The notes under the pieces: generated by a model
What the model was told of the DNA's origin: nothing
The model's database searches: none
The model's input: only the letters and a program-made list of their open reading frames with translations
Assembly: GCA_001683735.1 (NCBI GenBank)
Contig: LUGG01000009.1
Coordinates: forward strand, 806,001 to 870,000
Source: Grifola frondosa
Lineage: Eukaryota > Basidiomycota > Agaricomycetes > Polyporales > Grifolaceae
Length of the DNA: 64,000 bases
Direction of reading: 5' to 3'
Program-made: the position numbers and the translations under genes
Shown: piece by piece, positions 49,387-62,617 of the stretch
Layout: each line of letters begins with the position of its first letter
How positions within the stretch are numbered: the first letter of the stretch is position 1

Positions 49387-50218
49387 TGAGGTCCGGTTGT
49401 TAATGAAGTTCAGTGTGTTTTTTCCGCTTTCGTTCGTTCTCCGTTTTGCATGATTGGGATATGGTATGAAGCAGTTAACAATCATTGTGTATCCCTACGC
49501 TGTCAATGTAGAATCTGTCTTTTTCACATGTCTAGATCAACGGTGGTGTCTCCCATGATCTTCCAAAATACGTACATTCAATCGTGATTGGAATCAGCGC
49601 GAGAAAACATGGAGAGCGATCTTCGCCGTAGTTAGGAAATGGCACTCACCTGCTTTATTCGAACGATCTGCACACACGTCTTACCATGGACTATATTCCT
49701 ACTTCTCATTCTAAGTTCCGTGCGTCTTCCCAGTTCTCGGTCGTCCGGTGTGCAGTTGTGCGCCTCGACTACCAATCCGATCACGAACACCTGAAAGTCG
49801 AAACCACAAGAGGTGTGAATTGGATACGATACCGATTGTAAGCTTGGGGAGAACACCCTGGGCAGAACAGCTGAGACCGCTGATCACTCATGTCTGCATG
49901 GCGAATTCGCAGATCCGACTTGGATTCGCGTTTTACAATGGAGGCTTCACACAGCACCGAGATTGATACGTCTGAAGTGACTCCAGTCAGAGTTCACAGA
50001 GGGAAGAGACTGGACGAGTGTGAAACCTAAGAGCCATGAGCGGGAGCAAACTATCAAGGAGGCGCGATGATGAACGTGACCGACGCGACACGCGCGATGG
50101 GATGGACGCGGTGGCGCACCGTTCGAAACAGTGACCCGGGGATCCGAGGTCGCAAGGCGTCACTTTTACATATCTCCGTGCCGTATTGAGCAACGGCATT
50201 CAACGTTCGACCATCATC
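49387..50218. other. Intergenic region
   Basis: The 832 bp between eIF6 and the paladin-like gene. One minus-strand open segment with splice-like ends (about 49660-49805) is visible, but I cannot support it as a gene. Confidence 0.45.
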
Positions 50219-53200
50219 ATGACCGCACGTCCCTCTTCCGCATATTTGACAGCTGTAGTAGCACAGAATGGACGCCCTTCATCCGCGCCCCCAGGCCCCG
50301 AGCCTCGCCGCCCCGTAATTCACCCATCAGCTACAGGAGCTCATCACCCCCTCCGTGAAGTTATTGACGGATCAGACTCTGGAGATATACACGCTGCAGT
50401 CTCTCTCGATCTGATGTCTCAACTGCAGCGTTCTGCTCCCTCTGTTGTAAAGACACGCACTGGAAGCGTGCTGTCCCGTGGATTCATCTTGAAGACGGAC
50501 CACTATCCGTCAGGCGAGTACCATGTCAATTTGCTTTCAGCTCATGTTCTTATCGAACAACATAGGCCGCGCCCTTGACCTCGACATCAACATACATGGT
50601 GCTCCAAACTTCAGGGCACCCCGACAAGGTAACTTCAACGTGTTTGGTGTTGCTCAACCGAGAACACAGGGTCTTCGCGGGATACTCTCTGTGCTAAGAT
50701 GTCGGCCAAACATTCCTAATCCGACACATGTTGTATGGTTCTGTACTCGTGAGGAGCCCATAGGTAAGCTATCTGCTTTCCCAATATCCTAAGGAAGGCG
50801 GTGATGCTCGTAAAAGGATGATTATTGAGGGTCCTCCTTACGGGTGCATCCAGGCCGAGTAGAGGGTGCATACAATTTCCTGGTTGACGTTGCCTTATTT
50901 GTCTCAAGTGTACATATCTGGTCGTCCATTTGTTCTGCGAGACGCATCAGAGCCGCGACGGACTCTCAAATTGTCAGACCGTGCAGAGAACTTGGAAGCT
51001 ATCGAACTACGTTTAAAGAACGATATCCTAGTTGAAGCGAACAAGTGAGCGAACATCCAATATATGTGGACGTTATCGTATCTCATCTGTTCACTCAGGT
51101 TCGGCGGTCTCATTTTGACACACAACGAAGTCGGTGAATACGGATGTTTGAAACCTGCTATTCATTTGATGTTGAATTTGCCTCCAATCGATAGCTTCAG
51201 ATGCAGGGGAGGGTGCGATCTTACCGACATGGACTGCTGTTGACACCGCTAACGTCAGAACTACGCGGGAGTTGATGGAGAACATGCGTAGAGATGGCTG
51301 GAACCTCGAAGTACGGCTTTCATATTCGTACTCGTTGTACCTTCTGACTAATGTGTTTCAACCCCCCTTAGTATCACCGGTACGTCTTGTGTAAAGATAT
51401 ATTTTCGTTATTAAACTTTTCAAATCTCAGGATTCCGATTTCACCAGAGCGACCCATTGAGGTACGCTGTAACACAAATTTATTGATTGTCGTGCATTTA
51501 GTCCATTGTAAATAGGATAATTACCTCGATGCATACTTACGCGTCATCAAAGAGACAGACCCACTTTCGACAGCCCTCGTCTTCAACTGTGGCATGGGTG
51601 CCGTACGTACGACGTTTGCGATGGTCGCAGCATGCGTTGTTCGCAGGAAGCAGCTCATCGATCGCGGACTAGAAGATCCGTATATTATGAAGTCGGCGGG
51701 CTCCAGGTCGGGAATCAGCACGGTGAGTCCTTCTCGTCCGTGGTCTCGTGCCCATCTTGACTCGGACTCGGGGTGTCGTTAGCCTTCTGGCTTACAGGTG
51801 AGTAGTTTATACTGTGGTGGGGACATTTTGACCATAAATCTACCCGGGATAGCCATCGACCAACAAGATCATGCAATCGCTCGAACAGGCCAGCGTCCAG
51901 CAAGACTTGAATCGCTCGCTTCTTCGAATCACATATATATTACAAGAATGTATGAAACCCGCTTCCTGATTTAACTTGTTACTGATGTTCTTCCGGCGGC
52001 TCAGATCTCGAAACAAAGAATTCGCAATCTGCGATCGAGCTGCTATTGACGCAGCCGACTCTCCTGGATAATTTGCGCAAGGCGCACATGGGCAATTATG
52101 GTGTGATTCTGAGTTTGCTCGGCTGCTTAGATCACGGGCTCAAGGCAAAGAAATTGGTTGATAGAATTATCGACTCTTGTGCGTGCGCGCTCGCTTTTCA
52201 AACGATTTCGTGTATTGATACGATTCATTGGATGCAGGCGACCATGTCACGAACCTCCGAGAAGATATATTCACCCATCGGGTTCGTTACTCGCTGACGA
52301 CTACGATGGAGGATTCAGAAAGGGAGAATTTCTTGAGTAAAGCAGTCAAGTCCCTCGAAAAATAGTACGTCCTCCTTTCGTCACCTATGGATAGCTTCTA
52401 ATAATGCTGTATGAAAGTTTCTTCATGATCGCTTTCGCCAATTATGTAGACACAGAAGACTTTCACGAGAGTTTCTCCAGCTGGCTTAGGGTCAGTCTAT
52501 AGGCTCTGTTTCGATTTTTATTTTAACTCACGTCCTTCATGCATAGACCCGGACGGAGATTTGGACGTGAGTGACACCAGATTTTGCACATCCCATGGTG
52601 ATTTCATTGCGCATGTAGTCAGATCATGTTCCTCCGGAAGTCTCACGGCTCACGACTGAACGTATTTACACCTATCAATGACCTGTGGGCTCTTTCAAAG
52701 ACTGGCTCGCAAGGTCATGCGTTGGTGCCAGGACAGCAGAACGATGTAGCGATCGCTGGTGGACAGATCTTGGGTGACGAGTATTCCGACCACGTTGTGA
52801 AGGTAAGCGAGCTGCTCGCAGGAACCCGCACATTCTATTCACATGGTATTTCAGAATCGCAGCGGCATCATCCTGCGCGAAGGGTACGTCTACCACTTGC
52901 ATTTACAGGTGTATATTACAACTGATGGACTATTATGTAGCATGCTCCTCAAATCTGATCAATGGCTGAGCAAGTCCCATCACGTTGCGCATGGGGTCCG
53001 CGGAGCGATCAACTTTCGCAACATCCCGGGCACAACAATATATGCTCTTGGGCAGCCGACTGTCGAAGCTGTCGACGAGGTGGTACAGCGTGTGCATGCT
53101 GCACACCCCTCGGCGAATCGAATCATGTGGATCACATTGCGCGAAGAACCCATTGTGTACGTCAACGGCGCGCCATATTGTTTGAGGCGGGAGAGGTTCT

Positions 53201-56200
53201 CATTGCGTAACATGAAAGGTTTGCATATACTGAGGTTCTTTAGTGTACATCTGCTCAATAAACCCAACAGACTACGGAGGAATTTCTGCTTCGCGTCTAG
53301 AGGTGCTTGAGGAACGGTTGCGTGACGATGTCATTGCTGAGTTGAATGCCTTCGGAGGAAGGCAAGCTGCAATTTATATCTACCCTTACTTTTCTCACGT
53401 CATTCGCAGGCTGTTGCTTCATACCGAGACACAAGATGGCTCCGTCATTCCCGTTTGGGAAGAAGTCGAGAGCAAGAATGTCATGGTTCTGAAGGACGTT
53501 ATGGCGGCTCGCAAATCTATTGCAGATGGTGTAGAACTCGGCTACGCCCGTATACCCATCACCGCGGAGCGGCCACCAGATTTCTCGGACTTGAGTGAGC
53601 TCATCGATGTCGTCGTTAGAAGCAACGCGACCCGCTCCCCTATCGTCATCAATTGCCAGCTTGGTCGCGGCAGAAGCACACTGACATCGGTGAGTAGCTT
53701 CGCTTTCGTGACTTGGAGAGCGTAATCAACTTTATCGTTCGGTGCTAGGTAATCCTGGTCCTCATCCAGGAGTGGCTAGCAAATGCAACAAGAGTGAAGG
53801 CCCCGCCTACACCACGGATGCCTCATCGTACAATCACTTCGTTGTCAGTTACGACACTGGATGGAGTCAGTGGACTACATGCTCCTCGTCATTCCTACCG
53901 AATTATCAACAGTGGGTCACTGATATCGATGTCGTTGTGAAATCATCCTCTAACGTCGTTGTTAGACCTCTTGCGTGTGATTCGCAAGGGCCCTGCCGTG
54001 AAGAACACGGTCGACGATGCCATTGACCGCTGTGCGGAGGTCATGAATTTGCGTGACGCCATTGAAGATGCCAGAGCTAATGCGGAACAAGCTACAGATG
54101 AACGGCAACGACGGCAATACGCACATAAAGGTGAGTTGCGTGCGTTCGAATTGTGGGCCTCTACTGAACTTGTGATGTAGGACTACAAAATTTGCGGCGG
54201 TATTTCGAGCTGATTATCTTTCAGGCATATCTGCAATCTACCGAGCCGGACACGATGCAGACGTTCGAGACATTCGAGTCGTTCGTGAAAAACCGACCTG
54301 GTAAGCTTGGGTCTTTTAAGTATCTACTTTTGGGTATAAAGCCAACGCGTTGGAGCACAGTGATCAAGACGTTCGAGAAAGAGCTGGCAGAGGATGACAT
54401 GAATGCATTGAAGCCCCTCGAACGCGTCAATGTGACGGAGGGCGTCGCGCTTCCGGACGAGGTCCGACAGGTCGTCGCGAATCGTTCAGGCAGCATTCTT
54501 TCTGCATCAACAATTCTAAAGAGCGACTTTTTCTCTAACTTGCAGAAGATGAGCCTTCCCGAGTATGTCTAATCCCCATATTAACCCTGATTGGAATACT
54601 GTATCTCATGTCTGTTGCAGACGGATCGAGGGAGCTCCTAACTTCAGGCGCATTCCGCTCACTCTGCACCTCGCTTCTGATGCGCCCGACATCGTAGCAG
54701 GCACCGAAGCAGATAGCAAGTGGGTCTGTGGGAGGTATGTGTCATAACTCAATAAAATGCTGGACATACTGAAGATGTTTTATCAGCGGTATGCCAACAG
54801 TGCAAGGGTATGAACCTTATTCATCTCATGTCATATATCGAAATCTGATATGTGATGGTGGTCTGCTAGATTGAGACGCGCATTGGCTCGAGTTGACGCT
54901 CATTCTGAGGGAAGTAATATGGTATACTGGACGTCCCTGCGCGAGGTAAAGTCTGAGCGTCTGATATTGTGCAGCCCAGCTGAACGCTTCTCAGGAACCC
55001 GTAATATATGTTGCAGGTCGGCCACATGTTCTCCGATTGGTAGACAAACCACTAGAGAATGTGGAGTGAGCCACGATTTAACGCCTTTCTTCTACCGCCT
55101 AGTTCTGACAATTTAACAGAGCAACAGGCGTAACGACGAGTGTCGTTGAGTCTATGGAGGAAAATTTCAAGCGCGATGTGCTTAGCGAGGTACGCGCCGG
55201 CACTGGGCGCATCCTGCTGCACGATGAAGTTGAAGAGCGGCCGGGCGTATTCTCCATCATTCCCATCTGGGAAGAAGTCGAAGAGGAGGATATTATGACA
55301 CCACGAGGTGTATTTGAACTCATGGTTAGGGAAGGATACAAAGTGAGTGTTCTAGGATGCTCTAGGTATCAGGGTCTTACAAATGGCACCATCATGCAGG
55401 TGGACTACGATCGAATTGCTGTAGTGCGTCTGCTTTCCAGGTTTCATGAACGCATACTCATCGTATTTGTAGACAGACGAACAAGCGCCTCTTCCCGCTG
55501 CACTCTCGCAATTGCTTGCGCGAATTCGCAGTGGCATGAAAGGCGGTAAGGCAGGAGATTTCATTTTCAACTGCCAGATGGGCAGGGGTCGTACGACCAC
55601 TGGCATGGTCACTGCTTGTCTGATTGCGACAACCACAAGTTGGAAGCATGACGTGGAGCCCCTTGTATCACTCAGTGCTGAGGAAACAGAGAGTGCATTG
55701 GAGCAGTATGACTCAATCGATGGACCGTCTGAGGAGGAAGCCTTCCTTCAAGGTGAATCATACACGTACCATCGAATAGCTAGCTGCACATGGCTGAACT
55801 CTCTTTTAGGAGAATATAAAACGATCCTGCAGCTAGTCGGCGTACTATCACATGGAAAGATGGCGAAGCGACTAACGGATCGTTCTATCGACCTAATGCA
55901 GGATGTACAAAATTTGCGCAAGGCGATTTATGAGTGAGCTAACTAAGTCTGCGGAATGTCTCACGCGATCTGACTGTGCGAATGCTCCCCGCAGCTACAA
56001 GCTCAAGGTCAACGCATGCGAGAAGGGCAGTGCGAAGCAGCGGAAGCTGATGGATATTGGCGTGAACTACTTGTATGATACTATTTTTGGATCATATGAT
56101 TGTTGGGATGCAGGCTGATGCTAACTGGAACACCAGGTATCGCTACGGAACTCTGATCGTGTTCGCGAACTACTTGATTGAGATGAAGGAAGGGAAGGGT

Positions 56201-56278
56201 GAGGAGGTGGCCTTCACTGCGTGGCTTCAAGAACGCAGGGAGATTACCAGGTTATTGGGACGGAGGTCGCTCGATTGA
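50219..56278 (+). CDS. Paladin-like protein with three CX5R phosphatase-type repeats
   Basis: A gene of roughly 20 exons over 6 kb; I traced every splice join and found no frame break. Roughly 1,400 residues in three homologous repeats. Each has a GAPNFR or INFRNIP segment, a VVWFCTREEPI/WITLREEPIVYVNG/YWTSLREEPVIYVAGRP segment, and a PTP-like loop: FNCGMGAVRTT (Cys codon 51588), INCQLGRGRST (53654), FNCQMGRGRTT (55572). The LREEPxVYVNGxP pattern is the paladin (PALD1)/PTP-like phytase signature. Vertebrate paladin has been reported to act on phosphoinositides. An 8-nt microexon (51372-51379) and two GC-AG introns (50514-50565, 53362-53409) are needed. All three loops keep Cys and Arg, so catalysis is possible; substrate unknown. 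Confidence 0.9.
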
Positions 56279-56712
56279 GGCGGAAGGTCGATCGTTGGCA
56301 CGGCGGGTGCAGTAGTATGTACAACAGGCATGATACCAATCACTGATCACTGGATGGACGAAGACTCTATGACTGTATATTTGATGCATAAAAGTCGAGA
56401 ACTGGAATAAAATTTGAAGTACAAAAAACATTTTTTAATTTGAGATCAGTCGCCGTGGCAGCGATCACGTGAGACATTGAGGACACAGCCTTGGAGAAAA
56501 CATCGTACGCCGGATTATTGCCACCGTCAGCTGCGCTCACTTGGAGACTCTCTTTTGCAATATTCTCTCTGGATCGGTGCGAAATAATTTCTTCCATTTC
56601 TTCGTCCTTGTCTTTCCTTCCGCACGACTTCCCCGACGATTGCCACAACGAAAGTTTCTTACATCGCCCTGCGGCGGTATAATTCCACATTGCTCGACAC
56701 CTCTAATCATAG
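56279..56712. other. Intergenic region
   Basis: The 434 bp after the paladin-like gene. It holds the promoter of the mucin-like gene; no TATA box is obvious. Confidence 0.45.
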
Positions 56713-58241
56713 ATGAAGTTGACACCGCTCTCGCCCGCAAGCTGCCTCTTCCTTCTCTCCCTTACTTCCAGCATATTCTTGTCCGTTGGCGCCGCGCCCT
56801 ATGTCCTACCTAAGGTGACGCCAGATCTCTTACCACGACCCACGTACGCGGCCCCATTAGCACGAGCCATTATCATCGGCGATCCTACTGGAGGTACCAG
56901 CGGTACCGACGGTGCAGGAACTACGGGCAATGCGGCCAGCACGGCCAGCAACACGAATACTAATACGGGAACGGGCGCAGCTGCGACAACTTCAAATACG
57001 CCGACCACTTCCACTCCAACGGACACAGTAAACACCTCGACAGCTGTAGCGACAACCTCCGCCGCCACACCGACTACTTCGTCCAATACGAACACCGCGA
57101 CGAATACCACTCCTATTGATACCAACACATCAACCTCAACCAACACGGCCAATACATCGGGCTCCGGGACAACCTCTCCGCCTGCACAACAAACAACCCA
57201 GCCTCCTGCATCCCCGACGGTATCAGAGTCCCTCTCCACACAGGTTACGACCGGTCAAGATGGCCAGCAAACCACTCTTGTTCACACGGTCACGGAGACC
57301 CTCGCCTCCAGCTCCGAGTCTGCAACCAATACCCCCAGTGCGGACCAGGGTAACAGCGGATCCAGTGGAAGTTCTACCAGCAAGTCCACGATCATCGGGC
57401 TGTCTGTAGCGGGTGGTATAGCACTTATTGGGGTGATAGCATTCGCGGTGTGGAAGTTCACGCGCAAGCGGTTCTCGGACGACTTTGATGATAGTGAGTA
57501 CTTGTGTTCTAACTTTGCGTTCTTGTATTATCTCTTGCATTCCTTTTGCATTACATGTTCGCTTGCGTCTCGTGGATTCGACATCCTCGTCGTTGCCAGG
57601 CTCTTGTCTGATTCTGTCACGTGACGAAAACCCAATCTGCATCATTCATCCCGACTGATTTCTCACTGAAATATATTTGCAGGCGAAGCGATCAAATGGC
57701 CGGACTTGAATGGTCATAGCGATAACGAGCACGCGTTGCCCACAGGACGTGCACCTGGCGCTGCTTTCGAGACGTCGTCAGAAGTGAACCTCATGGCGCG
57801 CCCGGACTCCGCGCGGGGAGTGTTGCAACGTCAACGGCAGGGGCCTCTGCGGTCGATCTCTACTCCACATCGCACGATCCCTACGCAGTCCCACCGCTCC
57901 CACATCTAAACCCGAACGTCACACAGCCGTACCGCGATGATCCGAACGCGTACTACGATCATGATCCGTACAGTGGTGCACCGCCGCCAGTCGGTGAGGC
58001 GATTCCGATGACGCAGATTGGGCGTGCGCGTTCGCCAGGGCCGCAGGCAGCGTTTGGAGGGTATCCCGACGGTCGAGCTAGCCCTGGTCCTGGGCAGGCC
58101 CTTGGCGTCGCACCACAAGTGGCGCGGTCGAGGAGCCCTGCACCCGCGCCCGGATATTCAGGTCGGATGTCACCAGGCCCGCAGGCTGGACGGATGTCAC
58201 CAGGCCCGCAGATGGCATATGGGCCCGGCGCTGGGTATTGA
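56713..58241 (+). CDS. Mucin-like single-pass membrane protein (possible wall-stress sensor), apparent frameshift
   Basis: Start MKLTPLSPASCLFLLSLTSS, a signal peptide. Then a long Thr/Ser/Asn-rich ectodomain (about 56880-57380) expected to be O-glycosylated, a membrane segment (STIIGLSVAGGIALIGVIAF), a basic stop-transfer KFTRKRF, and a cytoplasmic tail (SEAIKWPDLNGHSDNEH...). A G4 run at 57815-57818 breaks the frame: one more G links MARPDSARG to SVATSTAGASAVDLYSTSHD. The tail then ends with repeated S-P-G-P-Q units (RSPGPQ, RMSPGPQAGRMSPGPQ) and GAGY at 58241. The architecture is like Wsc/Mid2 or other fungal surface sensors, but there is no WSC domain, so function is inferred only from layout. 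Confidence 0.75.
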
Positions 58242-59042
58242 TGAGGCGCGTGCGGACGGGTGCGGTAGAGTGGTTAGAGAGCCCACAGCGTTGCGATGGG
58301 ATGGCTGGACCATGCGCTGTGCGGGGTGGATTAGGACACAGTTTGTTCGGTGGTCAGATTGCTTGTAGGCCGAATTTGGATCTTGTTAGGCATGGACGGA
58401 CAGATCAGGACAGCTCATATTGGTACGAATACCCCTTACAACATTGCTTCATAGAAACCGCGCTCTGGATCATGTTGCAGGAGTGTGCGCAATCATTCGT
58501 CCGTCCGTCTCCGTCCATCTCTCTGTGCATCGTCTGAGTTTTTGCTGAGTGGCTAATAGGTCCGAGTCAATTCATCGTCATCGTGATTCTGTCTCATACA
58601 ATGCATCGTGCCCAGAACATTATTTACTGGCTCATCTTCGTCTCTATCGCTATGCTGTTGTCGAACTACTCTATTCTCCCCGCTCTTTTATTTAAAATGC
58701 TGTGTGTTCTTTGCGTCGCTCCTTTCGTTCGTTTCTCATTGACATCGGAACATTCATTGTCTTCGGACTTTCTCTGCATCATGAACTTGCCCGCTCTAAT
58801 ATTCACGTTCTCAGTATAATAGTACTTATAAGTATATCGCATTGGAAGTGTTGCTGCCGGTTTCAGACTCAGCCGGATGTGCCACGTCCGAAAAATTACA
58901 TACCGATTCACGAATAATAATGGTGACCTATTTAAAGTACAGAATGATAGCAGACGAAACAGGATCCGTCTAAGCTGGAACTACTAAGTGTTTATTTATA
59001 TACAGCGCCATCAAAGTCCATCATCCGCTACACCACCATACC
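58242..59042. other. Convergent intergenic region
   Basis: The 801 bp between the mucin-like gene and VTC4, which converge. No gene or repeat supported. Confidence 0.45.
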
Positions 59043-62000
59043 CTACATCTCTCTCAACCGTAGAACAATATTTGTCGCCAATGCGCCCAGCAGGAAGAGC
59101 GACAGAATGGTGGGACCATACTTGTCATAATACATGCCCTCCGCGCGGCGTTTGCGCAGGCGCAGCGCCCGATATACGAAGATGACGGCGGAGTACGCGA
59201 TAGCAACAAGCGCAGCAAGTGTGAACAGCCCTGCGCTGATCAGCCCCGTCGTGTCCCCGGGAGGAACGAAATTAAGCAGCGTAGTCGCGATCGTGCCGAT
59301 GTATATCGAGAAGTGCAGCCATTTCTAAAGCACAGTTTGTGTCAGCAAATCAGCACGACCCCGCCGCTAATCGCACTAGACGCACCAAGAATGTTCTTTC
59401 CGCAGCAAAGTAGACCTTAGGCTCAATACGGATGGGGACCGCGATGCGCTTGCCAGGGGGCGCAGTCCAGTGCCGCTCCAAGATGCGATCATTGTTCTGC
59501 TGCTCCGACGTTCCCTCTTCCAGACCATACTGCTCCTCACGCTCCTCCTCGTCCTCCTCTTCTGCCACGGCTTCTTCTGCGCCCGCGCGCTTCCGCCGCT
59601 GCGCGTCTTCCGCAAGCGGTCGCGCAGCGTCTCGTCGAACGCGGATGACGGCGCGAGCGGATCGATAGACAGCGCGCGCGACTGTGCGCCATCTGCCTTC
59701 GCCGTACCCGATGGTCTGCGGCCCTTCAGGAACGGCGTGCGCTCGTCGCCCTCCTCTTCCGACTCCACGTCTGCAACCTCACCTGCGTCGGGCTCTTGGA
59801 TGGGACGCTGCTCCTGGGCTTCTCGTTCCTTAAGTGCCCTCTCGCGGAACGCAACGGCCGCGGCGACGTCTGCGCCTGTGAGGCCCGTGCGCTTGACCTC
59901 GTCTCTCGCTATAACGCCCTCTATTAGAATTAGCGTGGGAAGACAAGTCGAAAGACCTACCTGGCGCGAGGTCCATCTCTTCGTCCTCTTCGCCTTCCGA
60001 GACAGGTTCCGTATACCGCACCATTTCTGGCGTCGTAAGGCCGGATGATGAGGGCCGGTCAGAAGAGCCCTTCGATGTTGTGTGCATCGGGCGTTCTATC
60101 GTCAGGGTGCCCGTATCGGGCTTGAGGATATCTGTGTCCACTGCAAAAAATCGCTTAAGCCAAGTAGTCCTGAGAGGCAACAACATACTCACTCTGTGGT
60201 AGCCAAAATGGCACAAGGTCGACACGGTTGGGTAGAAGGGTAGCACAACCATGAATAAATTTGCTGGATGGAAGCACATTAGCTGTTACGGCCATTCCAG
60301 ACGCATACAGATGTGCACATACCTGAACTGCAACATGGCGGATAAATTCGTCAGATCATTCTAATTCCGAATTGGAGAAATTCGTACCTTGGGAACAGCC
60401 TCCACCAGATGTGACGACACGAGTTGCGTGACCCACTGTGGAGGCTCCTGCCCAAATTGCGTCTGAAGCTTCACCTCGAGCACGCCGTACCTACGACACA
60501 CATCAGCATCACCGCCTACTCGCCAATCCAACAATAACGCATAAAGCGAAACACGCACTTGAACAGCTCCTTGTCCTCCGCAGGCACCTGTTCGAACGGA
60601 TAGTCGATGCCGATATCTGTGCGCCGCCAGTTCTCCCCCGCACGCATACGGTTGTCCCAATTGTCCTCGCGCACCATCGTGAGTTCTGTGTCTAGCGATA
60701 TCCGCACGCGCGCGTCGCCGGGGAGCTGGAACGCCGTGCGATTGTAAAATGTCCGCATCACTTCCCACAACCAAACATGAGCGTGCGCTCAATATGCAGC
60801 AGAAAAGGGGCGCGCACCGGGCACAAGTTTCTTTGTGAGGATCGCGTACTGCACCTCGTTCGCCAGCTGTATCATAGACTCGACGTCTGCCTGAGTCTTC
60901 TTCCCGCGAGAGACGAGCTCCTGGAATTCCGCGTCCATCGTATACTCTCCCCGTAGGAACGCGTTCACCAGGTGTTCCTTGATTGGAAACCGCGCCTTCA
61001 CTGACTTCTCGCCAGTCCAGTCCTCGCGGTGCGTCTTGCGCTCGACAAAGATCTACGTGCGGAAAATGTGATGAGAAGGAGAGGGACCACCAGATGAGGT
61101 GACTGACCGTCTTAACGTTCGTGTCGCCGTACCACCGCAAGCGAATAGCCTCTGCACCCTCCGTCTTCTCCAGCCGCCCGAGGTAGAGCTCCAGGTCCTC
61201 ATTGTCAAAGTATATAGAGGATATCGCTGTGAAAGGCAGCGTCACGCAATCAATCGCAGGAACAGAGAAAAACACTCACCAGCATCCCTGACTTCAAATT
61301 CCTTGTCGGGATTAAATACTAAGGGCACATTAGGAGCAGATTACGTGAGGTGAGAGAGGCAAGCTCACCGAGCACGGGCAGATGCCTCAAAATTGCGAGC
61401 TTCAGGTGCACGAGGTTATCCGGGTGGACCTATAGCGGCCGGTTGTCAATGCCATGTAAACTGCGGACACGCGGTACCCACCCAGTATTTGGTCGTCTGC
61501 CGCACGAACGCGCTCTGGCTCCCGCCCGCACTCGCATCGCCTTGTACCGGATGACCGCGCGTGCGAACAAGATCATACAGCCTTGAGAGCTTCACGATAA
61601 GGCCGTCCCAGTTATATTTGTAGAAAGGCCGTTTCTCGAGGTATTCTTGGATAAATGTGGGTTTAAGCGGACGATTTGTTTGTTTCTAGAGTGGGAGTTA
61701 GCCTATGACGTGGATATAGGCGTTGAATACGCACGTCATGTTTCTACAAGATACAGATGGGCGGGTCGTGTTGACCAGTCAAATTACCGCAAAACGTAGG
61801 CTGATGCAACGCCCACCTTCAGAATCTTCATAAATCCGGTGATATTAAGCTTGGTATACAGCGCGAGATCATGCACGTCCGCGACTAGAGTAGCTACTTC
61901 CTCCTCCAATAGTTGGAACTGGTCTTCTAGAGCATCCACGGACATAGTATCTTCGTCCTCATCATCCATGTCGTCATCGTCCGAGCCCGCGTCCTGCGAC

Positions 62001-62617
62001 ACGCCGTCCCTCATCTGTTGTTCCGCATCCGAGGAGTCGCTGGTACGATATCGATGGTGGCCATTCCCGTTAGTATGTCCCGTTTCGGCGTGTTCTAGCG
62101 CGACGAGACGTTTGACAGCCTTCTCTGCATCGTTAATCCGTCGTGACAGCTCATATGTCTGTAAATAGGGTCTCAGTATATGCGTTGATTTGCGTGGTAG
62201 CAAGTCAATCTGAACGGAGCTCATTGAGAAGAGAGCAAAATCTACTGTGCTCCAACGCTAGCAGAATGATCGGGATCGTGTAGCTCCACAGGAGAGATGT
62301 GTACAAAGGTGGACGCACTGACCTTTGTCTTCTGGAAGACATGGATTTTGTCGAGCTCCTTCTCGAGCATGGCGGTAAACTCGCGTTCATCCTCGTCTGT
62401 CCAATTATGAGACGTCGTCCGCGCCTAGGGGGCAATTAGCATGGTCTAGGAGCACTTATGCAATACGCCTGCCTTCAACTCGCGTTTGAGCAAATTGTAG
62501 TCGATGTAGTATGGTCTCCATTCGTTGTACAAATCGTTCTGTTAGTGCAATGAGAGATGCTTCACGGATTGAAGCCCAGAGCGGGTGACTGACACTAATT
62601 TTGCGACCGAATTTCAT
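59043..62617 (-). CDS. VTC4: VTC4-type vacuolar transporter chaperone (polyphosphate polymerase), apparent frameshift
   Basis: SPX domain first: [50 protein letters not shown] segment ([15 protein letters not shown]). Then the catalytic VTC tunnel domain: [36 protein letters not shown] (catalytic R-x-R), [89 protein letters not shown]. An acidic linker follows, then [20 protein letters not shown] and two more helices (DUF202), ending LRLREM. IRLRWYG and [12 protein letters not shown] mark the active VTC4 type. Microexons of 9 nt (61735-61743) and 5 nt (60323-60327) are required. In the linker, one extra base in the CCC at 59582-59584 would join two frames. Confidence 0.93.

Noticed and set aside
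49632..49856. Minus-strand open segment with splice-like ends between eIF6 and the paladin-like gene
   Set aside because: No convincing neighbouring exons, no family match and too short to support as a gene.
53362..53409. Reading through this segment as coding (QAAIYIYPYFSHVIR)
   Set aside because: It keeps frame, but it interrupts the conserved FGGR-LLLHTE junction and has GC-AG splice ends, so I treat it as an intron. Retention remains possible.
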